Assembly (NCBI RefSeq): GCF_036014215.1
Contig: NZ_CP107921.1
Location: 3,964,001 to 4,028,000, forward strand
DNA length: 64,000 nt
Source: Streptomyces sp. NBC_00440
Lineage (GTDB): Bacteria > Actinomycetota > Actinomycetes > Streptomycetales > Streptomycetaceae
Direction of reading: 5' to 3'
Shown: positions 44,409 through 53,276 of the stretch, in pieces
Layout of the letters: the number at the start of each line of letters is the position of its first letter
Position numbering within the stretch: position 1 is the first letter of the stretch
The notes under the pieces: model-generated
Database searches by the model: none
What the model saw: the letters and a program-made list of their open reading frames with translations, nothing else
What the model was told of the DNA's origin: nothing
Translations under genes and position numbers: made by a program

Positions 44409-45569
44409 ATGTCACAGGCAACGGATCCCGGCCCCCGGAAGCGCCGCCTGCGCCCCCGCAAGAAGGCCACCCGTGCGGTGCTCGCGGCCCTCCTGGTCTG
44501 CGTCGGAGCCCTCGGCTGGTCCGTGAGTGGCGCCCTGACCTACCCGGGCGACGACAGCACGGCGGCACGGCTCGCGGGCTGGGCCCGCGAGCACTCCCTG
44601 GGCGTTGTGGTCGACAAGCTGGAGAACATCAGGTACGACCTCGACCCACCGAAGGTCGGCGGCGCCCTGTCGGCCGACGCCCAGGCCCGCATGAACCAGA
44701 CCGCGGCCGCCCAGGCGCCCCCGCGCGGCGCCCACCCCGAAGTACCACTGCGCACCCCGATGCGCCCCCTCGTCTCACCGGCGCTCAAGGGCGAGGGCGT
44801 TTACCGCACGCTGGTCAGCGACAGCAAGGGGCGGCCGATCGTGCAGGGGACGTACGTACGGCCCGACGCGGAGCACACGTCGTACGAGGCCGCCGTCGCC
44901 TGGATCAGCACCGCGCACGCGCGCTTCCAGCTCCACCCGGGTGTACGGGAGCCCGGCGGCACCTTCTCGGTGCCGCCGAACATCCCCAAGGGCCGGCGCA
45001 CCGGGCTGATCGCCACCTGGAACGGCGGCTTCAAGATCACCGATGGCGGCTCCAACGGCGGCTTCTACCTCAACGGCCGCACCGCCGGATCGCTCCGCGA
45101 CGGCGCCGCTTCCGAGGTCTTCTACCGCGACGGCTCGATCAAGATCGGCGTCTGGGGCCGCGACGTGCGGATGACACCGGACGTCGTCGGCGTACGCCAG
45201 TGCCTGGAGCTGATGGTCGACGGCGGAAAGGTCGTCCCGGACATCGACAGCGACTCCAAGTGGGGCGCCACCGACCAGAGCAAGATGTTCGTGGAGCGCT
45301 CGGGCGTGGGCGTCACCGCCAAGGGCGACGTCATCATGGTGGTCGGCCAGGCGCTGACCGCCCACACGCTCGCGGACCTGATGCAGCGCGCCGGCGCCGT
45401 ACGCGCGATGCCGCTCGACATGAACCGCGCCTGGCCGTCCTTCATGAGCTACGACGGCAAGGCCGACCCCGCCAACCCGAAGCCGACGAACATCCTCGAC
45501 TTCGAGAACCCGCCGGAGCGCTATTACAACCAGGCGACGCGGGACTTCGTGGCGGTGTACTCGCGCTGA
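44409..45569 (+). CDS. Membrane-anchored phosphodiester glycosidase (NAGPA-like) protein
   Basis: 386 residues. Basic N-terminus (RKRRLRPRKKATRAVLAALL) and one TM (about 22-42) place the rest outside the cell. The catalytic-type domain (about 140-386) has GLIATWNGGFKITDGGSNGG, RQCLELMVDGG, VMVVGQALTAHTLADLMQRA and PLDMNRAWPSFMSYDG, typical of the NAGPA/DUF2233 family that removes sugars linked through phosphodiesters. AAGGAG lies six bases before ATG 44409. It may act on wall teichoic acid or exopolysaccharide; substrate unknown. Confidence 0.85.
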   Translation: MSQATDPGPRKRRLRPRKKATRAVLAALLVCVGALGWSVSGALTYPGDDSTAARLAGWAREHSLGVVVDKLENIRYDLDPPKVGGALSADAQARMNQTAAAQAPPRGAHPEVPLRTPMRPLVSPALKGEGVYRTLVSDSKGRPIVQGTYVRPDAEHTSYEAAVAWISTAHARFQLHPGVREPGGTFSVPPNIPKGRRTGLIATWNGGFKITDGGSNGGFYLNGRTAGSLRDGAASEVFYRDGSIKIGVWGRDVRMTPDVVGVRQCLELMVDGGKVVPDIDSDSKWGATDQSKMFVERSGVGVTAKGDVIMVVGQALTAHTLADLMQRAGAVRAMPLDMNRAWPSFMSYDGKADPANPKPTNILDFENPPERYYNQATRDFVAVYSR

Positions 45570-45679
45570 GCGGGGGGGGGAGGGGAAAGCGCGCCGGCGC
45601 AGAGGGGAGGCGCGCGCCCGGTTCACGCACGGACCGGCGGCCGGGCGGCGCGAACCGGGCGTCACCCTAGACTCGCGAC

Positions 45680-46387
45680 GTGAGCAGCAAGGGCGAGAAC
45701 GAACACAGCGACGCCGGCGAGGACGAGGTCCTGGAAGCCGTGGGCGCGCTGGCGGAGCCGGTGCGACGCAGGCTGTACCGGTACGTGGTCGCGACGCCGG
45801 ACGCGATCGGCCGCGACGCGGCAGCCGAGGCGGCCGGGATCTCCCGCTCCCTCGCCGCCTTCCACCTGGACAAGCTGGTCGAGGCCGGGCTGCTGGCCGT
45901 CACCTACCGGCGGCTGTCCGGGCGCGCCGGACCGGGCGCCGGCCGCCCGTCGAAGCTGTACCTGCGAGCGCCGGGCGAGCGGGCGGTGTCGCTGCCGCCC
46001 CGTTCGTACGGCTCCGCGGGCCGGCTGCTCGCCGCGGTGGTCGACGGTGCCGGGCTGGACCGCGAGTTGCAGTCGGCTGCGCGGGCGGCCGGCGCCGCGG
46101 AGGTTCCGGTCGACGGGGACGGTCCCGTCGCGGTGGAGGGCGATCCCGTGGCGGTGCTGCGCTCGCGCGGTTACGAGCCCTACCTGGACGGGACGACCGT
46201 CCGCCTGAACAACTGCCCGTTCCACGCCTTGGCGGACGAATTCCCGGCGCTCACTTGTGGGATGAACCTGGCTTACATCGAGGGCCTGCTTCCCGGCTGC
46301 GCCGGCGGCGAGGGCTGGACAGCCGCGATGGACCCGGTTCCGGAGGGGTGCTGTGTCGCCCTCACTTCTAAAACTAATAAAGCTTGA
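45680..46387 (+). CDS. ArsR/SufR-type regulator with Cys-rich ligand domain
   Basis: 235 residues. Winged helix at about 20-85 (LAEPVRRRLYRYVVATPDAI, AEAAGISRSLAAFHLDKLVE). The C-terminal domain holds LNNCPFHALADEF, LTCGMNLAYIEGLLPGC and EGCC, a cysteine set like that of SufR-type iron-sulfur repressors. GTG 45680 is preceded by TAGACT at a leaderless distance. The next gene (DUF3291) follows after 32 bp with its own promoter-like sequence. Confidence 0.8.
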   Translation: MSSKGENEHSDAGEDEVLEAVGALAEPVRRRLYRYVVATPDAIGRDAAAEAAGISRSLAAFHLDKLVEAGLLAVTYRRLSGRAGPGAGRPSKLYLRAPGERAVSLPPRSYGSAGRLLAAVVDGAGLDRELQSAARAAGAAEVPVDGDGPVAVEGDPVAVLRSRGYEPYLDGTTVRLNNCPFHALADEFPALTCGMNLAYIEGLLPGCAGGEGWTAAMDPVPEGCCVALTSKTNKA

Positions 46388-46413
46388 CGATAGAAGGCCG
46401 GGACCGCCATGCT
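46384..46413 (+). promoter_or_regulatory. Promoter of the DUF3291 gene, leaderless
   Basis: TTGACG (46384-46389) and CATGCT (46408-46413) are spaced 18 bp; the ATG at 46420 falls where transcription should start. The -35 box overlaps the stop of the upstream regulator gene. Confidence 0.55.
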
Positions 46414-46419
46414 GTCGTC

Positions 46420-46914
46420 ATGACGACCTTTCAGCTGGCCCAGGTCAATGTCGGACGTATCGTCGGCCCGCTCGACGGGCCCGTCCTGGCCGACTTCGTG
46501 GCCCAGCTCCCCGAGATCAACGCACTGGCCGACAACGCCGACGGCTTCATCTGGCGGCTGGTCGACGACGACGGCGCGGACTCGACGAGCCTGCGGCCGG
46601 ACGGGCATGACGACATGCTGCTGATCAACTGCTCGGTCTGGGAGTCCGTCGAGGCCCTCAAGGAGTTCATCTACCGCAGCGACCACCTGCGGCTGCTGAG
46701 CCGCCGCCGGGAGTGGTTCGAGCGGATGTCCGAGCACCATCAGGCCATGTGGTGGGTCCCGGCCGGCCACCGGCCCACCGTCACCGAGGCGATGGACCGC
46801 ATCGCGCTGTTGCGCGAACACGGCGAGAGCGCCGAGGCGTTCACCTTCCGCACGCCCCACCCGGCGCCTTCGCACCGGAAGGCCCCGCAGATCTCCGGCC
46901 CGCACGCACCCTGA
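46420..46914 (+). CDS. DUF3291 domain protein
   Basis: 164 residues of the dimeric ABM-like fold: TFQLAQVNVGRIVGPLDGPV, NADGFIWRLVDDDGADSTSL, NCSVWESVEALKEFIYRSDH, MWWVPAGHRPTVTEAMDRIA. DUF3291 proteins resemble monooxygenase-type or heme-binding ABM proteins but have no assigned reaction. It may be functionally linked to the redox-type regulator just upstream. A strong terminator follows. Confidence 0.87.
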   Translation: MTTFQLAQVNVGRIVGPLDGPVLADFVAQLPEINALADNADGFIWRLVDDDGADSTSLRPDGHDDMLLINCSVWESVEALKEFIYRSDHLRLLSRRREWFERMSEHHQAMWWVPAGHRPTVTEAMDRIALLREHGESAEAFTFRTPHPAPSHRKAPQISGPHAP

Positions 46915-46935
46915 CGGCCGGACAGCGGTCACACG

Positions 46936-46969
46936 GAAGGGGCGCCCCCGCGAACGGGGGCGCCCCTTC
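46936..46969. terminator. Strong hairpin terminator
   Basis: 15-bp perfect arms (46936-46950 and 46955-46969) with CGAA tetraloop, followed by TCTCTG. It separates the DUF3291 gene from the convergent tRNA-Ser. Confidence 0.87.
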
Positions 46970-46997
46970 TCTGATCAGCACGTTCTCTGACCTGCTG

Positions 46998-47082
46998 CGG
47001 TGGGTGTGGGATTTGAACCCACGGTGACTCTCGCCACGACGGTTTTCAAGACCGTTCCCTTAGGCCGCTCGGGCAACCCACC
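46998..47082 (-). tRNA. tRNA-Ser (anticodon TGA)
   Basis: 85 nt with long variable arm. Acceptor GGTGGGT/ACCCACC, discriminator G, anticodon loop CTTGAAA giving TGA, T-arm GGGTTCAAATCCC. CCA not encoded. Confidence 0.96.
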
Positions 47083-47125
47083 CCGCACCACCCCGCCGGG
47101 GTGATGCGGGAAACAGACTAGCGCG

Positions 47126-48547
47126 TCAGCTGTCGCCCTTGCGCTGGCCCAGGGTGACCTCGACCGTGTGCTCCTTGCCGTCGCGCTTGTAGGTGAGCTG
47201 GACCTTGTCGCCCGGCTTGTGCGTCCAGATCGTGCCGATCAGGGTCGGGCCGCTGTCGATCGCCGTGCCGTCCAGCTTGGTGATCACGTCACCGGGCTTG
47301 AGGCCGGCCTTGGCCGCCGGGCCGTTGGCCACGACCGAGGCCGTGCCGCTCGCGCCCTGGTCGGAGATCTTGGCGCCGTTGCCCTGCTCGTCCATGGCGA
47401 CCGTGGCGCCGATCACCGGGTACACCGGCTGGCCGGTCTTGATCAGCTGCTGGGCGACGTTCTTCGCCTGGCTGATCGGGATGGCGAAGCCCAGGCCGAT
47501 CGAGCCGGCCTGCGAGTCACCGCCGAGGCTGCCGCTGCTGGCCGACTGGATGGCCGAGTTGATGCCGATGACCGCCCCGCGGTCGTCGAGCAGCGGGCCG
47601 CCCGAGTTGCCCGGGTTGATCGAGGCGTCGGTCTGCAGGGCGCTCATGTACGAGGCCTTGCTGCCCGAGCCGTCGCCCGAGGCGACCGGGCGGTTCTTGG
47701 CGCTGATGATGCCGGTCGTCACCGTGTTGGACAGGCCGAACGGCGCACCGATCGCGATGGTCGAGTCGCCAACCGCCACCTGGTCCGAGTTGCCGAGCTC
47801 CAGCGGGGTCAGCCCGGAGGGGGCGTTCTTGAGCTTGACGACGGCCACGTCGTAACCCTGCGCCCGGCCGACCACCTCGGCGTCGTACTTCTTGCCGTTG
47901 GAGAACGTCGCCGTCAGGGTGCCCCCGTCGGCCGCCTCCGCCACCACGTGGTTGTTGGTGAGGATGTGGCCCTGGGTGTCATAGATGAAGCCGGTGCCCG
48001 TGCCGCCGTCGCCGTTGCCGCTCTTGGCCTCTATGGTCACCACGCTCGGAAGCGCCTTGGCAGCGATCCCCGCCACGGTGTTCGGGGAGCGCTTGACGTC
48101 CTGCGCCTTGCCGGGTGCCGACACGGTCGTCGAGCCCGTCGCGTTGTCGCTGTGCTCGGCGGCGAAGTACCCGATGCCGCCGCCGATACCGCCCGCGACC
48201 AGCGCCGCGACGACCACCGCAGCGATCAGACCGCCCGCGCGCTTCTTCGGCGCGGCGGGCGGAGCCGGTACGGGCGCACCCCATACGGGGCCGCCGCCCT
48301 CCCCGTATCCGCCGTTGCCGCCGCCCCCGTACGCAGGAACTGACGGCGGCGGCGGAGGCCAGCCGGCGTCCGCGGCCCGGACGGGCTCGGGCGCGCCGGC
48401 GGGCACCGGCCCAGGGAGCTGCGCAGTGGCTTCGGTGGCGGAAGCGGGCGTGCCCTCAGGAGCGGCAACCGGTACGGGAGGTGCGGACGGGGCGGGTGGT
48501 GCGGTCTCGGCCGCCGTGCCCTCGGTGCCCTCGTTCTCGGTGCTCAC
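47126..48547 (-). CDS. HtrA/DegP-like S1C serine protease with PDZ domain
   Basis: 473 residues, GTG start behind GAGGAG. A Pro/Ala/Gly-rich cytoplasmic N-terminus (about 1-105) precedes one TM (GGLIAAVVVAALVAGGIGGG), then the extracytoplasmic protease: His in LTNNHVV, Asp in YDVAVVKL, Ser in NPGNSGGPL. The PDZ domain at the end has ANGPAAKAGLKPGDVITKLD. These proteases degrade or refold damaged exported proteins. The gene is alone and ends close to the tRNA-Ser. Confidence 0.93.
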   Translation of the reverse strand: MSTENEGTEGTAAETAPPAPSAPPVPVAAPEGTPASATEATAQLPGPVPAGAPEPVRAADAGWPPPPPSVPAYGGGGNGGYGEGGGPVWGAPVPAPPAAPKKRAGGLIAAVVVAALVAGGIGGGIGYFAAEHSDNATGSTTVSAPGKAQDVKRSPNTVAGIAAKALPSVVTIEAKSGNGDGGTGTGFIYDTQGHILTNNHVVAEAADGGTLTATFSNGKKYDAEVVGRAQGYDVAVVKLKNAPSGLTPLELGNSDQVAVGDSTIAIGAPFGLSNTVTTGIISAKNRPVASGDGSGSKASYMSALQTDASINPGNSGGPLLDDRGAVIGINSAIQSASSGSLGGDSQAGSIGLGFAIPISQAKNVAQQLIKTGQPVYPVIGATVAMDEQGNGAKISDQGASGTASVVANGPAAKAGLKPGDVITKLDGTAIDSGPTLIGTIWTHKPGDKVQLTYKRDGKEHTVEVTLGQRKGDS

Positions 48548-48887
48548 AGCTCTTTCTCCTCGGTTCCACGTCGTCTCGGTCAGAGTCCCGCTGTGCAAGT
48601 GTCTGCGGACAGCTTTTCCCACAGCACGTCGGGGCACTGTAAACGGGAGCTGTGCGTCTTCGTCTTCTCAGTGGGTTGTCCTGCTGCGTTGTCCTACTGC
48701 GATGTCCTGCGGGGTCGTACTACGGGGTTGTCCTGCTCGGTCGTCCCACTGAACTTCTCCCCGCCCGCTCCCCGCACATCCTTTATTTCGGATGAGAAGG
48801 ATGAGAGGGGTGAGAAGCCCGCACCTTCACACACCTGCCCGCGCCCTTCTGCGTCCTCCTACCCCGCCACGGTGGCACCATGACGCG
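48548..48887. other. 340-bp divergent intergenic region
   Basis: Between the HtrA-like protease and the glycerophosphodiesterase. Imperfect TTGTCCTGCTGCG-type repeats occur near 48675-48745. No coding signal; it must hold both promoters. Confidence 0.6.
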
Positions 48888-49694
48888 GTGACCCACGTAC
48901 GACAGCACAGCATCCAGGTCGTCGCTCACCGAGGGGCATCCGAGGACGCCCCCGAGCACACCCTCGCCGCGTACACGCGTGCCATCGAGGACGGCGCCGA
49001 CGCCCTCGAATGCGATGTACGGCTCACCGCCGACGGCCATCTCGTCTGTGTGCACGACCGCCGGGTGAACCGCACATCCGACGGCCGCGGCGCGGTCTCC
49101 ACTCTGGAACTGTCCGATCTGGCCACCCTCGACTTCGGGTCCTGGCGGGACTGGAAGGACCCGCAGGAGTCCCCGGACTGGGACCGGGAGAGTACGTCCG
49201 TACTCACCCTGGACCGGCTCCTGGAGCTGGTCCACGACTCGGGCCGCCGGGTGGAGCTGGCCATCGAGACCAAGCACCCCACCCGGTGGGCCGGCCAGGT
49301 GGAGGAGAAGCTGCTCGCGGCGCTGGCCCGTTTCGGTCTGGACTCGCCGTCGCAGGGTGACTCGTCGCCGGTGCGGATCATGAGCTTCTCGGCCCGTTCG
49401 CTGCACCGGATCGCCGCCGCCGCGCCCGCCATCCCCACCGTCTATCTGCTGCAGTTCCTCTCGCCGCGGCTGCGCGACGGCCGGCTGCCCGCCGGTGCCG
49501 GGATCGCCGGCCCCGGCATGCGGATCGTGCGCAACCACCCCGGCTACATCGAGCGGCTGCACCGGGCCGGGCACCAGGTGCATGTGTGGACCGTGAACGA
49601 GCCCGAGGACGTCGCGCTCTGCGCCGAGCTGGGAGTGGACGCGATCATCACCAACCGCCCGAAGCAGGTCCTGTCCCAACTGGGCCGCCCTTAG
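48888..49694 (+). CDS. Glycerophosphodiester phosphodiesterase
   Basis: 268 residues, GTG 48888. GDPD barrel with VVAHRGASEDAPEHT (catalytic His-Arg), ALECDVRLTADGHLVCVHD (metal-binding Glu/Asp, second His), LAIETKHP, and the closing HVWTVNEPEDVALCAELGVD. It cleaves glycerophosphodiesters to glycerol-3-phosphate and an alcohol. No signal peptide, so cytoplasmic. The frame is open upstream to 48792 but homology begins here; CACCAT seven to eight bases before GTG suggests a leaderless message. Confidence 0.92.
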   Translation: MTHVRQHSIQVVAHRGASEDAPEHTLAAYTRAIEDGADALECDVRLTADGHLVCVHDRRVNRTSDGRGAVSTLELSDLATLDFGSWRDWKDPQESPDWDRESTSVLTLDRLLELVHDSGRRVELAIETKHPTRWAGQVEEKLLAALARFGLDSPSQGDSSPVRIMSFSARSLHRIAAAAPAIPTVYLLQFLSPRLRDGRLPAGAGIAGPGMRIVRNHPGYIERLHRAGHQVHVWTVNEPEDVALCAELGVDAIITNRPKQVLSQLGRP

Positions 49695-49902
49695 CCCCAC
49701 TTAGTCCTGATTAGCAACCTGAGACCGATTAGTCCCTTTCAATCCAGTTCAATCCCTATTAATGCGGTCACAGGGAGTGCACCGGCGCGTTCGGTTCGTA
49801 TTCGAGCATGTTGAGTGCGTCACCGGGCCCCCTTTGGCCGGTTTCCGGTCCAGTAACCCGGGGCATCCAATCGGTGGCGTGGGGGCAAAGGAGGTCTCGG
49901 GG

Positions 49903-50496
49903 GTGGCGTTGGTGGTGGCACAGGAAGTGCCCGCGTCGTCGAGCATGGCCGTACCCCATGGCCCTGCGGGCGTGGGTGAAGCGAGACACCGGATGCGTGA
50001 TCAGCTGCGCAGGACCGGGGTGTCCGACTCGGTCGTCGACGACGCCGTACTGATCCTTTCCGAACTGCTCAGCAACGCCTGCCGGCATGGCAGGCCGCTG
50101 GGCCGGACGGAGATCGGCGACGGCGACGTACGGGCTGCTTGGCGCGTGGACAAGGCAGGCAGACTGACCGTGGAAGTGACGGACGGGGGCGGTCCGACCC
50201 GACCGGTTCCGGCCACTCCATCGGTCACGGCACGGGGCGGCCGCGGGCTCAACATCATCAGTGCGCTGGCCCAGGAGTGGGGCGTACGGGACAACGCGTC
50301 GGGCGAAGTGACCGTCTGGGTGCTCGTCACCGAGGCGCGCCGCGAGGACTTCACCGCCGCCGGGCCCGCCGGTGGGCCGGATTTCCCGGCGCCGGCCGCC
50401 CCGGCCGTGTCGGCCGTCGCGGGCTTCCCGGAATTCGCCGAGGTCGCCGACTTCCCTGATGTCTCGGTCCCGGACGTCTTCGACGGAGTCGACTGA
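49903..50496 (+). CDS. RsbW/SpoIIAB-like ATP-binding regulatory protein
   Basis: 197 residues. GHKL ATPase with N-box ILSELLSNACRHGRP, G1 TDGGGPTRP and G2 GGRGLNIISALA. Such anti-sigma-type proteins bind sigma factors or anti-anti-sigma proteins; Streptomyces has dozens. GTG 49903 is chosen because AAAGGAGG lies six bases before it, although the frame is open back to ATG 49762 with conserved-looking sequence, so an N-terminal extension cannot be excluded. The C-terminal 50 residues are Ala/Pro/Val-rich. Confidence 0.83.
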   Translation: MALVVAQEVPASSSMAVPHGPAGVGEARHRMRDQLRRTGVSDSVVDDAVLILSELLSNACRHGRPLGRTEIGDGDVRAAWRVDKAGRLTVEVTDGGGPTRPVPATPSVTARGGRGLNIISALAQEWGVRDNASGEVTVWVLVTEARREDFTAAGPAGGPDFPAPAAPAVSAVAGFPEFAEVADFPDVSVPDVFDGVD

Positions 50497-50616
50497 TCCG
50501 GTACCGGACGGGTGGGGAGCTGCGGTCCGGTCTCCGTGAGCCCCCGCACGAACGGGCGGACATCCCATAGGCTCGCGCCACACACAGGACCAGCGCAGTC
50601 GGGAGAGAGCCGCACC

Positions 50617-51600
50617 ATGGCGAAGAAGCGTCCTCAGACGAAGGCCCCTCACGGAACCAACGGGGCCCGCTCCGCAGGCGCCGCTGAGCATGTCCCCGTG
50701 GTCGGGGCCCGTGAGCCCTGCCCCTGCGGCTCCGGCCGCCGCTACAAGGCCTGCCACGGCCGGGCCGCAGCGCACGCCGTGGCCGAGCTGGTCCAGCGCC
50801 CCTTCGAGGGGCTGCCCGGTGAGGGCGACTGGGTCGCGCTGCGCGAGCTGGTGCCCGCGGCGACCGTGGAACTCACCCTCAAGGGCGGGCTGCCCGACGG
50901 TGTGCCGTCCGTGACGCTCGCGACCGTCCTGCCGATGGCCTGGCCCGCGCTGCGGCGTGACGACGGCTCCGTCCTGGTCGGCCTGCAGAACGACACCCCG
51001 TCCGGCGACCTCAGCCGCGACCTGGCCGACACCCTCCAGCGGGCCCTGACCGCCGAGCCCGGCACGCCGGTCGCCGGTAAGCAGGCCGCACCCGACGGGC
51101 CCCGGCTCCAGGACCTGTTGGACCCGGGCGCCCCCTTCGCGCCGGTGGTGCACCCCGGGTTCGAGTTCTGGGTGCCCGACTCGGAGAACGCCACCCCGGA
51201 GGTCTCCGCCTCGCTGGAGCGCGCGAACGAGGCGGTCATCCCCACCGTGAAGCTCGCATCGGTGGACTCCGCCTACTGGTGCGAGACCCCCGACAAGAAC
51301 CATCTGCGCTGGGTGATGCTCCACCCCGAGGAGCAGCTCCTGGACGCCCTGGCCCGGCTGCATGCCGCGGGCACCTCATCGCTCGGCGTCGGCACCAGGC
51401 TGGTCGGCTCCTTCCGGGCGCACGGGCTCACGGTGCCGGTCTGGGACCTGCCGAGCGCGATGAACGCCGAGGAGTGCGAGAAGCCCGCGGCCGAGTTCGC
51501 GGAGCGGCTCGCCGAGGCTCTGGCCGCCGACGCTCCGCTCACTCCGGAGGAGCGCCGGGCCCGCGGCGGTCTCACCAACCGCCAGGTGACGCTCAGCTGA
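50617..51600 (+). CDS. DUF5926 family protein with SEC-C zinc motif
   Basis: 327 residues. Basic N-terminus and a SEC-C motif (REPCPCGSGRRYKACHG, about 33-49) that binds zinc through C-x-C and C-H. The rest (FEGLPGEGDWVALRELVPAA, HPGFEFWVPDSENATPEVSA, YWCETPDKNHLRWVMLHPEE) is the DUF5926 region found in actinobacteria. Function unknown; SEC-C occurs on SecA and on many nucleic-acid-associated proteins. ATG 50617 is supported by homology and by GGGAGAGAG upstream. Confidence 0.87.
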   Translation: MAKKRPQTKAPHGTNGARSAGAAEHVPVVGAREPCPCGSGRRYKACHGRAAAHAVAELVQRPFEGLPGEGDWVALRELVPAATVELTLKGGLPDGVPSVTLATVLPMAWPALRRDDGSVLVGLQNDTPSGDLSRDLADTLQRALTAEPGTPVAGKQAAPDGPRLQDLLDPGAPFAPVVHPGFEFWVPDSENATPEVSASLERANEAVIPTVKLASVDSAYWCETPDKNHLRWVMLHPEEQLLDALARLHAAGTSSLGVGTRLVGSFRAHGLTVPVWDLPSAMNAEECEKPAAEFAERLAEALAADAPLTPEERRARGGLTNRQVTLS

Positions 51601-52037
51601 GAGTGACGACCCGGACGGAACAGCAGGTGACTCCAGTCACAACTGCCCGTACGCGCGGGTAAGTCGCTGTCCGAATACATGAGATCGAATTTGCGAACCG
51701 CCGATCTCTTGTTACCGTTCTAGTAGCCCGGTCGTTGGTGCATCCCCCGTCGCCAACGGCCGGGCCCTTCCATGCCCGGGTTGTCAATGCCCGGCAGGGG
51801 GCGCGGAGTTGCTTCCGGAGCACAGGCGCAGCGCGCCGCCCCGGCACCGTCCGCCCCCGCGACACAAGCCGCCGGCCCTCGTACTCCCTGCGCGTCCCGC
51901 ACGCCGGTTCCCGCAGGGCGCGAGTCCCGTCCACGGAGCCGGCCGCGCGACCCGACGCACGGTCCGGCCGTCCGGCACCCTCACGGTGTGTACGCATCCG
52001 GGTGCCGCTCGGCCGTCAGCAGCAGGCGGGCCGGCCG
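51601..52037. other. 437-bp convergent intergenic region
   Basis: No gene recognised. It holds a promoter-like TTGCGA-N16-TACCGT and a stable stem-loop (51727-51764) proposed below as a small RNA, then C/G-rich sequence to the end of the next minus-strand gene. Confidence 0.6.
51725..51775 (+). ncRNA. Candidate small RNA with 12-bp stem-loop
   Basis: TTGCGA (51691-51696) and TACCGT (51713-51718), spaced 16 bp, predict a start near 51725. The transcript would fold at once into a 12-bp stem (51727-51738 with 51753-51764, one G-U pair) whose 14-base loop shows ATCCCCC, a possible anti-Shine-Dalgarno-like sequence, followed by CCCTTCC. It could instead be a terminator shared by the convergent genes. 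Confidence 0.35.
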
Positions 52038-52760
52038 TCAGTAGGCGAGCTTGCTGCCGCCGCCGGGAGCGCCGGTGCTCGCCTCGACCAGCGCGTCCAC
52101 CACCGCTTCGACATCCGGTAGCCAGGGTGCCGCCGCAATACCGCGAGCGCCGGCTGAGCCTCCCGCGCCCGGCAGCGGCCGTGCGGCCGGGGAAGGAGCC
52201 CGCTCCCACCAGACCGGGCCCTTGCCCGTCTCGGACGGCGGCAGCACCAGATAGCCACCCTCGCCGTGGAACCGCAGCGAGCTGGGTACCCAGTCCTTGG
52301 CGTGCAGCAGTTCGCCGAGCCGTTCCAGTGAGTACGGGGCGACCAGCAGCGACCAGCGTGTGGGCGTCGCCACGACCGGTCCGATCCGCATGTCCATCCG
52401 GTCGAGCGCCACCAGCGCGCGTGCACCCGCGACGGCGGGCAGGCTGAGCGCGCACGGCGCGCGGCCGCCCGTCGCCATGATCACCGGGGCGTCGGGACGG
52501 CTGGTCCACCACCAGCGCACCATGCGCTCGTCCGTGGTCGCCGTGAGCAGCCCTGGGTCGAAGGGGTGTGCGCCGGGTACGACGCACTCGGGGTCGGGGC
52601 AGCCGCAGCTGCGCTCCCGGCCGGCGGAGGCGGTGTGCCCCACGCCGGGAACGACGGGCCACTGCCAGCCGGTTGCGCAGGTCAGCGCCGCATCGAGCTG
52701 GGCGTGCCTCCCGCTGCGCCGGAACCGGAGTCCGCGTCGCCTTCCGAGGATCTCGCGCAT
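52038..52760 (-). CDS. Prim-Pol-like N-terminal domain protein
   Basis: 240 residues. Start MREILGRRR at 52760 with AAAGGA about ten bases upstream; ATG 52799 is possible. Segments CATGWQWPVVPGVG, CGCPDPECVVPGAHPFDPGL, RWWWTSRPDAPVIMATGG are shared with actinobacterial proteins annotated as bifunctional DNA primase/polymerase, including the C-x-C-x4-C cluster. The catalytic Asp pair typical of active Prim-Pol (as in GIDLDTK at 42541) is not evident, so it is probably not a polymerase. Confidence 0.7.
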   Translation of the reverse strand: MREILGRRRGLRFRRSGRHAQLDAALTCATGWQWPVVPGVGHTASAGRERSCGCPDPECVVPGAHPFDPGLLTATTDERMVRWWWTSRPDAPVIMATGGRAPCALSLPAVAGARALVALDRMDMRIGPVVATPTRWSLLVAPYSLERLGELLHAKDWVPSSLRFHGEGGYLVLPPSETGKGPVWWERAPSPAARPLPGAGGSAGARGIAAAPWLPDVEAVVDALVEASTGAPGGGSKLAY

Positions 52761-53276
52761 GAGCGCTCGTTCCTTTCCGTTGAACGCCGAGGTCCGCATC
52801 GCGCCATGGATATGTCGCGTCGCTGTACGTACACACGCTGCTGGCCTGCGGTGTTGATGACCGGCAGGGCGGAGCTGGTCCGAGTTCACTGCTCAAGCAT
52901 GGCCAGGAGTGGCGCGTGCGTGGCGCGTACTTGTCCCGTGCTGTCTGTGCTTGCTGTCTGTGCTGTGCGCTGTGCCGGAGAATCGCCGTGCCGCTGAATC
53001 GCTGTGTCACTGTGCCGCTTGCGCGAACCCCGCCGTTCGGGGTTGGGGCGTGACCCACAGCGGTTTAGACGCCCAGGCCTGCCGCCAGGTTCCGGGGCCG
53101 TGTCAACTGCCCCTGGTCATCACCGGTTACGTACCCACCGCAGTCGGTGTGACGCTCTGCCGAACGACCTCAGTCGACATCAAATAGCCGCACAGGGGGG
53201 CACTTTCCGGCCAAGTTGGTTATCTACTGGAGGGAGACAGTTTCCTCCCGTGGACACCAGGGGCCCCAAGGGGACA
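52761..53276. other. 516-bp divergent intergenic region
   Basis: Between the Prim-Pol-like gene and the PP2C gene. Contains GCTGTCTGTGCTTGCTGTCT-type short repeats near 52938-52970 and AT-richer sequence near 53175-53235. No conserved coding sequence recognised on either strand. Confidence 0.55.
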
